Positions 6,958 through 13,666 of a stretch of DNA of 13,666 nucleotides are shown one piece after another. The notes below the pieces were generated by a model. That model did not search any database. It was not told the origin of the DNA and saw nothing but the letters and a program-made list of their open reading frames with translations. This stretch comes from an uncultured Clostridia bacterium. Lineage in GTDB: Bacteria > Bacillota > Clostridia > UBA1381. The DNA is taken from NCBI GenBank assembly GCA_910585795.1, contig CAJUFV010000096.1, positions 1 to 13,666 of the forward strand. The letters are read 5' to 3'. The stretch's first letter is position 1, and every line of letters begins with the position of its first letter. Made by a program: the position numbers and the translations under genes.

Positions 6958-9507
6958 CTATTTTACTATTAACTTATAGGTTTGCGGTCTAATACCGTTA
7001 TCCGACGCGTCAGATACCGTAATGGTATATTCACCTTTTTTATCCTTCGGTATGGTAAATTTAAAGTTACTGTATGAATAATTTCTCCATGGCCAATGCG
7101 GATATGATATATTTTTCGGATAAACCTTATAAAGAGCATTTTTCACATTTTCTACAGGCAATCCTTCAATCTTCAGTTCACCGTTCAGTTCATAATCCGT
7201 TTTATTCATAATATGTATTGAAATATGTTCCTCAACTCCTGCCTCAACCTCAAATTCTTTAGGGACCTGAACCGCACTGTCAGCCGGATATTTTGCAGCA
7301 ATATCATATATCGGTTCCGACTCTTTCGGCGATGTGTGTCTGTTATAATAATCCGCCGTCTTATCACCAATATTGGTAAACGCAAAGTCGTCTATCCAAA
7401 GCTGACCTGATGACTCAAGAGTAAGATTAAAAAGACTTATATATCTTACCTTATTAAGATGAAGCATCTCGCTTATTCCAAGATCGCTTATTTTAAATTT
7501 ATACTGTTTCCATTCTGAGCTGTTAACATCAAATGAAATACAAAAACGTTCAAGCTCGCGTTTTTTATAATTAGAACGCTGTTCGTTTTGATTTGTACCC
7601 TTTTCCTGTTCAAAACGAAGCAAAAATCTTTGCTTTGATCCGTCACCCTTCGCCCAAAATGTAAAATAGTCCGCTTCACCTATATCCCAGGATTTAGGAA
7701 TTGTCGCTCTTGCCTGACCTCCATAAGAATTTTCAGGACAATTATATGTAATCATAACCGGATTTGACTTACCTGAACGTTTAATACCTGACGCTGTTGT
7801 CACCGCAAAAGAATCCGTTAATGTATTCTCATCATCCTCCCACGCTTTCCACGCAAGTTTTTCCTGTTCGGTGCTGTCTGAAACAGTAAATGGCTCTGCC
7901 TCCTTATACGGAAGCCCTCCTATTTTTACATTATCGAGCCTGAAGCTTCCTACCCCCTCATCAAGAGAAGTGACAAGAATTGATTTTATCTTCGTTGTAT
8001 CAAGTATACCTTCCTCATTTTTAAATACCGTCAGCGGCAAAAACCAATCCTTCCAGTTATCATGCAAATCCATGGGCATATAGGTTGTAAATACTCTTCC
8101 GTCTTCAAGTTCAAGACCAATACCTATTTTACGCATATCGCCGTCACCTTTTATTCTTAACGCCAACCATTTGGCGCCGCTGAAATCTCCGCCCCCGAGT
8201 TCGGCAATTGCGGCGCTGTCCCAGCTTTCCGCTTCGCTTCTGTCAAAAGTTACAAGCTGTCCTGCCCCTTCATAACCGTCAGCTATTTTTTGTGTCTTTA
8301 CCTCATCGCCATACACTTTAAAGTCCGCATTCACCTTATCAAAATCAATTATATACTCCCATGTTGAAAGCGGTGACGGGTCGGGATACGGTCTGTCTTC
8401 CTCAGAAGGTCTGGTTTCCGGCTCATTGATCATTTTATATTTCATATATAAGCCCGAATAATTTGATGGTGTAAATGTTTCATAATCCATAAACATATTC
8501 GGATTTGCGCCTGTATGAAACGACCATGCTGTATAATTAAGCTCGTTTCGGTCTATGAAATCATGAATTTCATTCATCCATACATGCGGATATTCGCAAA
8601 GATAATTATCATACCAGTCGAAAAGCCGTTCACCCCAGTGGCCGTATTCGCCCACAAGAATAGGCGCCTCATTTACAAGGCATTCCACTGCTTTTTCTAC
8701 AGGATTATATTCGGGTTTCATAGGATAAATATGCGTGTCATATATGACGCCGTTTCCTGTCTTATCCTCAAGCTTATACCCATGCTCAAGACCGTTATAA
8801 CCATCGCATAGGCCATCAAAATAATATGACCAGTCAAGACCGCCCGAAATCACAATGTTTTTCGCGCCTTTATAACGTATCATATTAAGGATTTCCTGAT
8901 GCCCATATACTCTCTGAGTCTTTTTGCCGTATGCGTCGGATGTCTCAAGATATCCTCCATTACGCCACATGTTCCAGTCTATATCGTGCGGCTCATTTAA
9001 AAGACCAAATATTACACCGGGATTATTGCAATAAATTTCCGCAGCGTCATCCCAAAAAGCTTTCTGCTGTTCGGTAATAGCATAAAACTCATGTAAATTG
9101 AGTATTACATATTTACCTCTCGAATTAATTTGTTTTATTATATTATCAACCATCTTTCTGTAGTCGACATAGCTTTTACCCTGATACCATTCCTGGCCAA
9201 ACCAAAATTTTGAATGCACACAAAGACGAACACAGTTTGCATTCCAGTCATCACACAGAATACCGACACGCTTCATAAGGTCATTATCTCCGCCTGTAGC
9301 CCACTGAAGATCAGGAATATTTGCTCCGGCGAGCCTTACCTTTTCACCTTCAGCATTATATATATATCTACCCTCAACATGCAGTTCGGACGGAACAGTC
9401 TTCTTTTCTGATGACTTTATTTTAGCCTCTGTCCCGATTGGCATAATTATAATTGATACAGATACAATTATAGCCAAAATACTGCTAATAAATTTTTTTA
9501 TTTTCAT
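6958..9507 (-). CDS. Secreted GH5-family glycoside hydrolase with two CBM-like modules
   Basis: An 849-residue exported enzyme, probably an endo-acting beta-glucanase, mannanase or related hydrolase; the substrate cannot be assigned. The signal peptide is residues 1-28 (ends GTEA). The GH5 (beta/alpha)8 domain spans about 40-365. All expected residues are visible: R94 (NCVRLCVH), H139 (ILNLHEF), N171-E172 acid/base (LLNEPHD), H259 and Y261 (DTHIYP), E287 nucleophile (LVGEYGHW) and W328 (TAWSFH). Two CBM11-like beta-sandwich modules follow, at about 381-532 (ends GSFRLDNVKIGG) and about 555-715 (ends LWIDDFAFTNIGD). A C-terminal Ig-like domain covers about 740-849. No SLH, sortase or dockerin anchor is seen, so retention would rely on the CBMs or the enzyme is released. 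ATG at 9507 has AAGGAG at 9514-9519 with 6 bases between. It sits 30 bases after the permease stop and 18 bases before the SLH protein. Confidence 0.93.
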   Translation of the reverse strand: MKIKKFISSILAIIVSVSIIIMPIGTEAKIKSSEKKTVPSELHVEGRYIYNAEGEKVRLAGANIPDLQWATGGDNDLMKRVGILCDDWNANCVRLCVHSKFWFGQEWYQGKSYVDYRKMVDNIIKQINSRGKYVILNLHEFYAITEQQKAFWDDAAEIYCNNPGVIFGLLNEPHDIDWNMWRNGGYLETSDAYGKKTQRVYGHQEILNMIRYKGAKNIVISGGLDWSYYFDGLCDGYNGLEHGYKLEDKTGNGVIYDTHIYPMKPEYNPVEKAVECLVNEAPILVGEYGHWGERLFDWYDNYLCEYPHVWMNEIHDFIDRNELNYTAWSFHTGANPNMFMDYETFTPSNYSGLYMKYKMINEPETRPSEEDRPYPDPSPLSTWEYIIDFDKVNADFKVYGDEVKTQKIADGYEGAGQLVTFDRSEAESWDSAAIAELGGGDFSGAKWLALRIKGDGDMRKIGIGLELEDGRVFTTYMPMDLHDNWKDWFLPLTVFKNEEGILDTTKIKSILVTSLDEGVGSFRLDNVKIGGLPYKEAEPFTVSDSTEQEKLAWKAWEDDENTLTDSFAVTTASGIKRSGKSNPVMITYNCPENSYGGQARATIPKSWDIGEADYFTFWAKGDGSKQRFLLRFEQEKGTNQNEQRSNYKKRELERFCISFDVNSSEWKQYKFKISDLGISEMLHLNKVRYISLFNLTLESSGQLWIDDFAFTNIGDKTADYYNRHTSPKESEPIYDIAAKYPADSAVQVPKEFEVEAGVEEHISIHIMNKTDYELNGELKIEGLPVENVKNALYKVYPKNISYPHWPWRNYSYSNFKFTIPKDKKGEYTITVSDASDNGIRPQTYKLIVK

Positions 9508-9537
9508 AACGAACTCCTTATCCGTTTGATGTCAAAC

Positions 9538-10425
9538 TTATTCCTTTACTGAACCCACTGTCAATCCCTGAATAAAATACTTTTGAAAGAACGGATATAC
9601 AAACAAAATCGGTGCGGTTGCTATTATACACAGCGCCATTCTTGCTCCCTCTTTCGGAACATTTGCAAGAAGATTTGCCGATCCCATCTGTGCTGAATTC
9701 TCCGTAAGATTTTGAATATTTGAAATCATACTTTGCAGCAGATACTGAAGATTATACTTTTTTGAGTCCGTTATATACAGAAGCGGAAGCCACCAGTCAT
9801 TCCAGTATGTCAAAGTTGAAAATAAGGCAATTGTCGCAAGACCGGGCAGCGACAGCTGCATAATAATTCTAAAATAAATCTGATATTCATTAGCTCCATC
9901 AATCTGCGCCGCTTCTATGATTGCAGAAGGTATTGACATTGTATAGAATGAACGCATAACTATTACGTGCCATGCATTCATAACATACGGTAAAATAAGA
10001 ACCCATATACTGTTTTTCAAATGAAGGACTCCTGTCGTTACCATATAACCCGCAACAGTTCCGCCGCTGAAAAGCATTGTGAAAAAAGCAATAAAGGTGA
10101 ATATTTTTCTGTATTTAAAATCCTTTCTTGAAAGAGGATACGCATACAAAGCGACAACCAAGGTGCTTATAACGGTTCCTATAACTGTAACAAATATTGT
10201 CACTCCATAAGCCCTTAAAATTGTAGACTTTGACGCGATTATATATCTGTATGAATCAAGACTAAACATCTTGGGAATTACATTAAATCCGTATTCTGAA
10301 ATTGACGACTCGTTTGTAAATGATACTCCGAGCACTACAAGCAGCGGATAAATACATGCCGCGGCAATAAGAACATACACGGAATAAAGTATGATATTTC
10401 CTATGCTTATTTTACGTTTTTTCAC
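9538..10425 (-). CDS. ABC sugar transporter permease, LplC/YtcP type (CUT1)
   Basis: A 295-residue inner-membrane protein of the carbohydrate-uptake (MalG-like) ABC permease family, normal in length. It has about six hydrophobic segments, for example residues 10-33, 75-97, 108-130, 140-160 and 262-282. The EAA loop that contacts the ATPase is at about 169-192 (IIEAAQIDGANEYQIYFRI, ending in LSLPG). The end FVYPFFQKYFIQGLTVGSVKE is typical of this family. The start is GTG at 10425 with AAGGGGG at 10433-10439, 7 bases upstream, overlapping the stop of the partner permease. It forms a heterodimer with that partner. Systems of this type usually import oligosaccharides and borrow a shared MsmK-like ATPase; none is encoded here. 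The following GH5 gene suggests the cargo is its product, which is inferred. Confidence 0.95.
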   Translation of the reverse strand: MKKRKISIGNIILYSVYVLIAAACIYPLLVVLGVSFTNESSISEYGFNVIPKMFSLDSYRYIIASKSTILRAYGVTIFVTVIGTVISTLVVALYAYPLSRKDFKYRKIFTFIAFFTMLFSGGTVAGYMVTTGVLHLKNSIWVLILPYVMNAWHVIVMRSFYTMSIPSAIIEAAQIDGANEYQIYFRIIMQLSLPGLATIALFSTLTYWNDWWLPLLYITDSKKYNLQYLLQSMISNIQNLTENSAQMGSANLLANVPKEGARMALCIIATAPILFVYPFFQKYFIQGLTVGSVKE

Positions 10426-10432
10426 TTCAATA

Positions 10433-10439
10433 CCCCCTT
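10433..10439 (-). promoter_or_regulatory. Shine-Dalgarno overlapping a stop codon, serving a GTG start
   Basis: On the minus strand TAAGGGGG contains both the stop of the first permease (TAA, 10440-10438) and the ribosome binding site of the second. There are 7 bases to GTG at 10425. The overlap suggests coupled translation that keeps the two permease subunits in equal amounts. Confidence 0.8.
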
Positions 10440-11367
10440 AAAACAAAGCATTTTCAGGACTCTTTTTCCTTACAATCAGATTTGTTGTCATTACAAGTAT
10501 AAAACCGACAACTGACTGATAGAATGCGGCCGCAGAAGCCATCCCCACACTTCCTGTACCTGCCGACATAAGCATATTATACACATATGTACTGATAACA
10601 TTTGTTGTCGGATAAAGCGCGCCCGTATTAAGCGGAACCTGATAGAAAAGACCAAAGTCCGAATTGAATATTTTACCTACATTCAGAATGGTAAGAATTA
10701 TCATGAGCGGCACCAGCGCGGGTATTGTTATGTACCTTATCTGCTGCCAGCGATTTGCTCCATCTACCTTTGCGGCTTCATAAAGCGCAGTGTCAATTCC
10801 GGCAATGCCTGCCAGATAAACCACACTGCCATACCCGACTGTTTTCCAGAAATTCACAATTACGAGTATGTACGGCCAATACTTAGGATTGGAATACCAG
10901 TCTATACCTTCCTGCCCGAGCAGAGGCAGTATCGTTCGATTTATAAGGCCGTTCTCAACATGCAGAAACGCAAGCACAAGGAAACTCACAATTACATACG
11001 ACAGAAAATGAGGCATAATCACTATTGTCTGCATTGTTTTGGAAAAAAACTTGTTCCTGATCTCCGAAAGCCCGATTGCCATTGCTACATTAAGCACTAA
11101 TCCGCCAAATATAAAAAGCAGATTATAAGCTATTGTGTTTCTTGTGATAATCCATGCGTCAGGGCTTGAAAACATAAACTCAAAATTTTTAAGTCCGTTC
11201 CATGGGCTTGCCCATATGCCAAGATCATATCTATACTGTTTAAAAGCTATTATTATTCCGAACATCGGAAGATAACTGAATAGTATAAAAAATATTAATC
11301 CCGGAATACACATTGAAAGCAAAGGACCATTCTTTTTTAAATCTTTTGCCAATTTTTTTTTCTTCAT
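10438..11367 (-). CDS. ABC sugar transporter permease, LplB type (CUT1)
   Basis: A 309-residue inner-membrane permease, the first subunit of the CUT1 pair. The N-terminus is Lys-rich (MKKKKLAKDLKKN). The family signature LPMFGIIIAFKQY and WNGLKNFEFMF follow the first membrane segment. Further hydrophobic segments follow, and the EAA loop is at about 196-218 (LYEAAKVDGANRWQQIRYIT, then IPAL). The start is ATG at 11367, with AAAGGAG at 11379-11385 and a second weak AGGA nearer. The frame stays open to 11427, but that extension (MRCCCFSTLQF...) runs through the leader hairpin and has no ribosome binding site. The gene lies 12 bases before the second permease and is the first gene after the promoter-hairpin leader. 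No LplA-like binding protein adjoins it within the window. Confidence 0.94.
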   Translation of the reverse strand: MKKKKLAKDLKKNGPLLSMCIPGLIFFILFSYLPMFGIIIAFKQYRYDLGIWASPWNGLKNFEFMFSSPDAWIITRNTIAYNLLFIFGGLVLNVAMAIGLSEIRNKFFSKTMQTIVIMPHFLSYVIVSFLVLAFLHVENGLINRTILPLLGQEGIDWYSNPKYWPYILVIVNFWKTVGYGSVVYLAGIAGIDTALYEAAKVDGANRWQQIRYITIPALVPLMIILTILNVGKIFNSDFGLFYQVPLNTGALYPTTNVISTYVYNMLMSAGTGSVGMASAAAFYQSVVGFILVMTTNLIVRKKSPENALF

Positions 11368-11378
11368 GTTCCTAAACA

Positions 11379-11385
11379 CTCCTTT
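11379..11385 (-). promoter_or_regulatory. Shine-Dalgarno of the first permease
   Basis: AAAGGAG on the minus strand, 11 bases before ATG at 11367. It supports this start over the longer frame opening at 11427. It begins only 7 bases after the U-tract of the leader hairpin. Confidence 0.75.
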
Positions 11386-11391
11386 ATAATT

Positions 11392-11436
11392 CAAAAATTG
11401 CAGAGTGGAAAAGCAACAACATCTCACCCTGCAATT
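11392..11436 (-). terminator. Hairpin with U-tract: intrinsic terminator or leader attenuator
   Basis: On the minus strand AATTGCAGGGTG (11436-11425) pairs with CACTCTGCAATT (11407-11396). This gives a 12-bp stem with one G-U pair and a 17-base loop. The last two T of the stem run into TTT, giving five T in a row. The plus strand shows no T-run after the stem, so the element works in the minus direction. It could end transcription from the upstream CBM gene. Because a promoter lies just before it and the permease ribosome binding site just after, it may instead be a conditional attenuator or a 5' stabilising stem for the transporter operon. Confidence 0.7.
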
Positions 11437-11446
11437 ATTCTAACAT

Positions 11447-11474
11447 ATTATACTTTTCTAAAAAAGGCGGTAAA
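11447..11474 (-). promoter_or_regulatory. Putative sigma-A promoter for the permease-GH5-SLH operon
   Basis: On the minus strand TTTACC (-35, 11474-11469) and a perfect TATAAT (-10, 11452-11447) are separated by 16 bases. The predicted start of transcription is near 11440, about four bases before the hairpin at 11436. It lies in the 129-base gap between the CBM protein and the first permease, the largest complete gap in the window. No clear operator such as a cre site was recognised. Confidence 0.6.
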
Positions 11475-11496
11475 CTTTTATGTATGCGGTTTATTT

Positions 11497-13653
11497 TTAA
11501 AACTTTACCGAGTCTGTCATTGGATGAAGTTTCTCAAAATCATCAAATACAAATACTTTCATAAACTTATTTTTGGTGTCGTCAGCCATAAAATTAAGCA
11601 TTATATTTCCATTGCCGTCTATTTTCTGTGTTTCAAGATTAACAGTGTCAAGACATCCGTTCGCGTGATATATAGCTGCGATAACTGTTATATCAGCTGT
11701 TCCTTCCATATCTAAAATATCAGCCTTTATCGTAACCGGACCGTCTGAAAGTTTATCAATATTTGCGCCGTTTTGTTCAGCTGTTATATTTATAGTTGTA
11801 AAATATGTTGTTTCACCTTCCGTATCCGAAAGTGTCATATTATCAAAAATGATACTGCCCTTTTTAGCGCACATCTCCAGTTCCTCAGCGCTCATATCAC
11901 TTGCGCTGTCAGAACTGCTGTCAATACCGGCGGTCTCTGCTGCCTGAAATGTTACAGCGCCTATATCGTTAAGATTTACAGATGTTTCATCATTCACAAA
12001 CTCACTTATTGGAACACTTATCTTTGCCCATTCTCCGTGAGAATCAAGATCAAATCTTCTGCCGTAGCGCGTACCGTCTGTGAGATTCAAACCGTTTTTA
12101 TTGCCTGTTGAAAAGCTTATCTTCACACTGCCTTTTCCTTTATAATCAAAATTCAAATATTCAGAAGACGCGCTATTCTCCCATATTGCCGGAACAGGCA
12201 GAAAAACTTCTCCGGCATAGTAAAAGGCCGAACTATACTCCACCTTATATCCGGTTGTTTCTCCGGCGCCCTCATTTGGAACAACGCCTCCCTTTACAAA
12301 ATCACTGTATCCCGATGCGCTGTGACCGCTATATTTAATCGCTGTTCCAAATCTTGTTTCATTTCTTTCAAAATCAGCATTAAATTGTGTAACAGAGCTT
12401 TTCTCCGCAAGCGTAATATTGTCTATAACTACCGTACCTGTCTTAGCTTTTGTATTCAACTCTTCGGCGCTCATTTCTTTTGTTGATGCGGAGTTGTTGT
12501 CAAGACCTCCGTTTTCAGCTGCCGTAAATGTCATACCCGTAACCTCAGACAATACTATCGTTTCATTAGTACTCTTATTTACAAATTTTGAAATCGGCAG
12601 ACTTATTTTCTGCCATACACCATTTGTATCAATACTCACCCGCTGTCCATAACGTGTACCGTTGATAACCTCTCCTGTTTCAAAATTAATATTAAGCACG
12701 CCGCATCCGTTCGCATCAAATTCCAGATATTCCGCCGGCTCGTCTATAGCCCACTTAGTTGGAATAGCGGTAAATATCTCGCCGCTGTAATATGTTGCGG
12801 CCGTATAATTAATCTGAAATCCTTTGCCGTCTTTTCCATTTTCTGTTATCAATGAGCTTATATTATCCGCATAATCCTGACTGTCGTTTTTAAATCCAGC
12901 CCAAGTCTGTTTATGACTTAAGCTGTAGTTATCAAAGTCTATAACTCTTGTTTTTTCATCCTGCGGCTTAGCCGTTTTAGTCGGCGCGGGAATATTTTCA
13001 CCTACATCGGAAAGCTCCATATTATCCAAAATAACATCACCATTTTTTGCCTTTAGAGTCAATTCCTCCGCGCTCATTTCCTTCGTTGACGCGGCATTGT
13101 TGTCAAGACCTCCGCTTTCTCCCGCCATAAATGTAAATATGCGTATTTTATTCAAATCTACCGACTCTGTTCCGTTTTTGAAATTTTCAAGCGGAATACT
13201 AATACTCTGCCATTCTCCTTTTGTATCCGCTCTCAGTGTATAACTGTATTTTATGCCCTGACCGACTGTGTAGCCGTTTATTTCCTGTGTAGAAAAGCTT
13301 AGCTTCAGAACTCCTTTGCCTTTGTAGTCAAAATTAAGATACTGACATCCTACACTGTTTTCCCATATCTTTGGAATAGGAAAAAACACTTCACCCGCAT
13401 AGTATGTTGCCGCTTTATATGTTATCTGAAGTCCTATTGTTTCATTCTTTCCTTCCCCGTCCACCCACTTCGGTTCTATCAAATCTCTATAATCACCACT
13501 GTTATTTGCTGTTCCGGGATATTTTACACTTGTACCGAATTTTGCCGATGGCGACTCAAAATCTGCCATATATGATACACTTGAAGCAAATACTGATTGC
13601 GAGTATGCTATACACAATGAAACAGCAATCAACAATGAAATAAGCTTTTTCAT
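11497..13653 (-). CDS. Secreted protein of three tandem CBM-like modules, no catalytic domain
   Basis: An exported protein of 718 residues (719 if started at the ATG of 13656). The signal peptide is about residues 1-23 (ends SVFA before SSV). Three homologous beta modules follow at about 29-216, 236-418 and 423-608. Each begins with a (M/I/N)(A/D)-F-(E/D) strand, then a YY-(A/S)-GE-(V/I)-F motif, a (K/C)G-hydrophobic core strand, W-x-(K/S)-IS-(I/L/V)-P, and ends in a DN-x-x-L strand. Modules of this shape resemble CBM11-type domains, and the neighbouring GH5 carries relatives. A beta domain at about 615-718 ends MKVFVFDDFEKLHPMTDSV, a type common at the end of Clostridia surface enzymes. No active-site motif, SLH, sortase signal or lipobox is present. 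A glycan-binding surface or secreted role is inferred. GGAGG at 13660-13664 is 6 bases from ATG 13653 but only 3 from 13656, so 13653 is preferred. Confidence 0.88.
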   Translation of the reverse strand: MKKLISLLIAVSLCIAYSQSVFASSVSYMADFESPSAKFGTSVKYPGTANNSGDYRDLIEPKWVDGEGKNETIGLQITYKAATYYAGEVFFPIPKIWENSVGCQYLNFDYKGKGVLKLSFSTQEINGYTVGQGIKYSYTLRADTKGEWQSISIPLENFKNGTESVDLNKIRIFTFMAGESGGLDNNAASTKEMSAEELTLKAKNGDVILDNMELSDVGENIPAPTKTAKPQDEKTRVIDFDNYSLSHKQTWAGFKNDSQDYADNISSLITENGKDGKGFQINYTAATYYSGEIFTAIPTKWAIDEPAEYLEFDANGCGVLNINFETGEVINGTRYGQRVSIDTNGVWQKISLPISKFVNKSTNETIVLSEVTGMTFTAAENGGLDNNSASTKEMSAEELNTKAKTGTVVIDNITLAEKSSVTQFNADFERNETRFGTAIKYSGHSASGYSDFVKGGVVPNEGAGETTGYKVEYSSAFYYAGEVFLPVPAIWENSASSEYLNFDYKGKGSVKISFSTGNKNGLNLTDGTRYGRRFDLDSHGEWAKISVPISEFVNDETSVNLNDIGAVTFQAAETAGIDSSSDSASDMSAEELEMCAKKGSIIFDNMTLSDTEGETTYFTTINITAEQNGANIDKLSDGPVTIKADILDMEGTADITVIAAIYHANGCLDTVNLETQKIDGNGNIMLNFMADDTKNKFMKVFVFDDFEKLHPMTDSVKF
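11830..12385 (-). repeat. CBM-like repeat 3 of the three-module protein
   Basis: Residues about 423-608. Landmarks are NADFERNETRFGTAIKY, YYAGEVFLPVPAIWENS, WAKISVPISEF, DSASDMSAEELEMCAKKG and IIFDNMTLSD. The N-terminal part is closest to repeat 1 and shares the RYG strand (TRYGRRF, TRYGQRV) with repeat 2. Confidence 0.8.
12400..12950 (-). repeat. CBM-like repeat 2 of the three-module protein
   Basis: Residues about 236-418. Landmarks are VIDFDNYSLSHKQTW, YYSGEIFTAIPTKW, WQKISLPISKF, NNSASTKEMSAEEL and VVIDNITLAE. Its first third differs most from the other two, while the C-terminal part is nearest to repeat 1. Confidence 0.8.
13010..13570 (-). repeat. CBM-like repeat 1 of the three-module protein
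   Basis: Residues about 29-216. Landmarks are MADFESPSAKFGTSVKY, YYAGEVFFPIPKIWENS, WQSISIPLENF, NNAASTKEMSAEEL and VILDNMELSD. It shares 18 identical bases with repeat 2 (13097-13114 against 12494-12511), in the segment coding GGLDNN. Confidence 0.8.
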
Positions 13654-13659
13654 CATAAA

Positions 13660-13664
13660 CCTCC
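13660..13664 (-). promoter_or_regulatory. Shine-Dalgarno of the three-module protein
   Basis: GGAGG on the minus strand lies just before two adjacent ATG codons (13656 and 13653). Spacing of 6 bases favours the second. The promoter is beyond the right edge of the window. Confidence 0.7.
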
Positions 13665-13666
13665 AT

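Noticed and set aside
11368..11427. Longer N-terminus of the first permease (starting MRCCCFSTLQF)
   Set aside because: It would translate through the hairpin and U-tract and place residues unlike the family before the Lys-rich start; a good ribosome binding site serves ATG 11367.
11437..11496. A second terminator right after the CBM-only gene
   Set aside because: Only a 5-bp AT-rich stem (TAAAC/GTTTA) can form, and it is separated from the T-run by CCGCC, so it is too weak to call.
11398..11715. Plus-strand open frame across the leader hairpin and the end of the CBM gene
   Set aside because: It starts inside the hairpin stem, has no upstream ribosome binding site, and is mostly antisense to a real gene.
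11830..13570. CRISPR or short tandem repeat array
   Set aside because: The repeated sequence is about 580-600 bases per unit and codes for protein modules; there are no short regular direct repeats with spacers.

Overview
The window is AT-rich and every supported gene is read from the minus strand. The style points to a Clostridia-type Bacillota bacterium that lives on plant polysaccharides, such as a gut, rumen or biomass degrader. The evidence is strong AAGGAG-type ribosome binding sites, Sec signal peptides on four large exported proteins, S-layer homology (SLH) anchoring, an LplB/LplC-type sugar permease pair and a multimodular GH5 enzyme. The species cannot be determined from the sequence alone.

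Layout in the direction of transcription (high to low coordinates): (1) 13653-11497, a secreted protein made of three tandem carbohydrate-binding-like modules plus a small C-terminal beta domain, with no catalytic domain; (2) 11474-11392, a short intergenic region with a good promoter (TTTACC-16-TATAAT) followed almost at once by a hairpin with a U-tract, just ahead of the next ribosome binding site; (3) 11367-10438 and 10425-9538, two ABC sugar permeases; (4) 9507-6958, a secreted GH5 glycoside hydrolase with all expected active-site residues and two CBM-like modules; (5) 6939-1315, an 1874-residue surface protein with a CBM-like module, beta domains, a helical region, a canonical SLH triplet and a very long C-terminal region; (6) 1298-1, a partial gene running off the left edge, whose product is a paralogue of the C-terminal half of gene 5 without its CBM, helical region or canonical SLH triplet.

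Genes 3 to 6 are packed with gaps of 12 to 30 bases, and in two places the Shine-Dalgarno sequence overlaps the upstream stop codon, so they probably form one operon. Together they look like a Gram-positive polysaccharide-utilisation locus: a glycan is bound at the surface by CBM-only and SLH-anchored proteins, cut by the GH5 enzyme, and the oligosaccharides are imported by a CUT1-type transporter. No substrate-binding protein or ATPase lies in the window.

The most unusual points are the tandem pair of large paralogous surface proteins inside a transporter/GH operon, a related CBM-like module present about six times in three genes, and the promoter-hairpin leader of the transporter operon. 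No tRNA, rRNA, CRISPR array, insertion sequence or integrase was seen, and no stretch over 300 bases lacks a gene.
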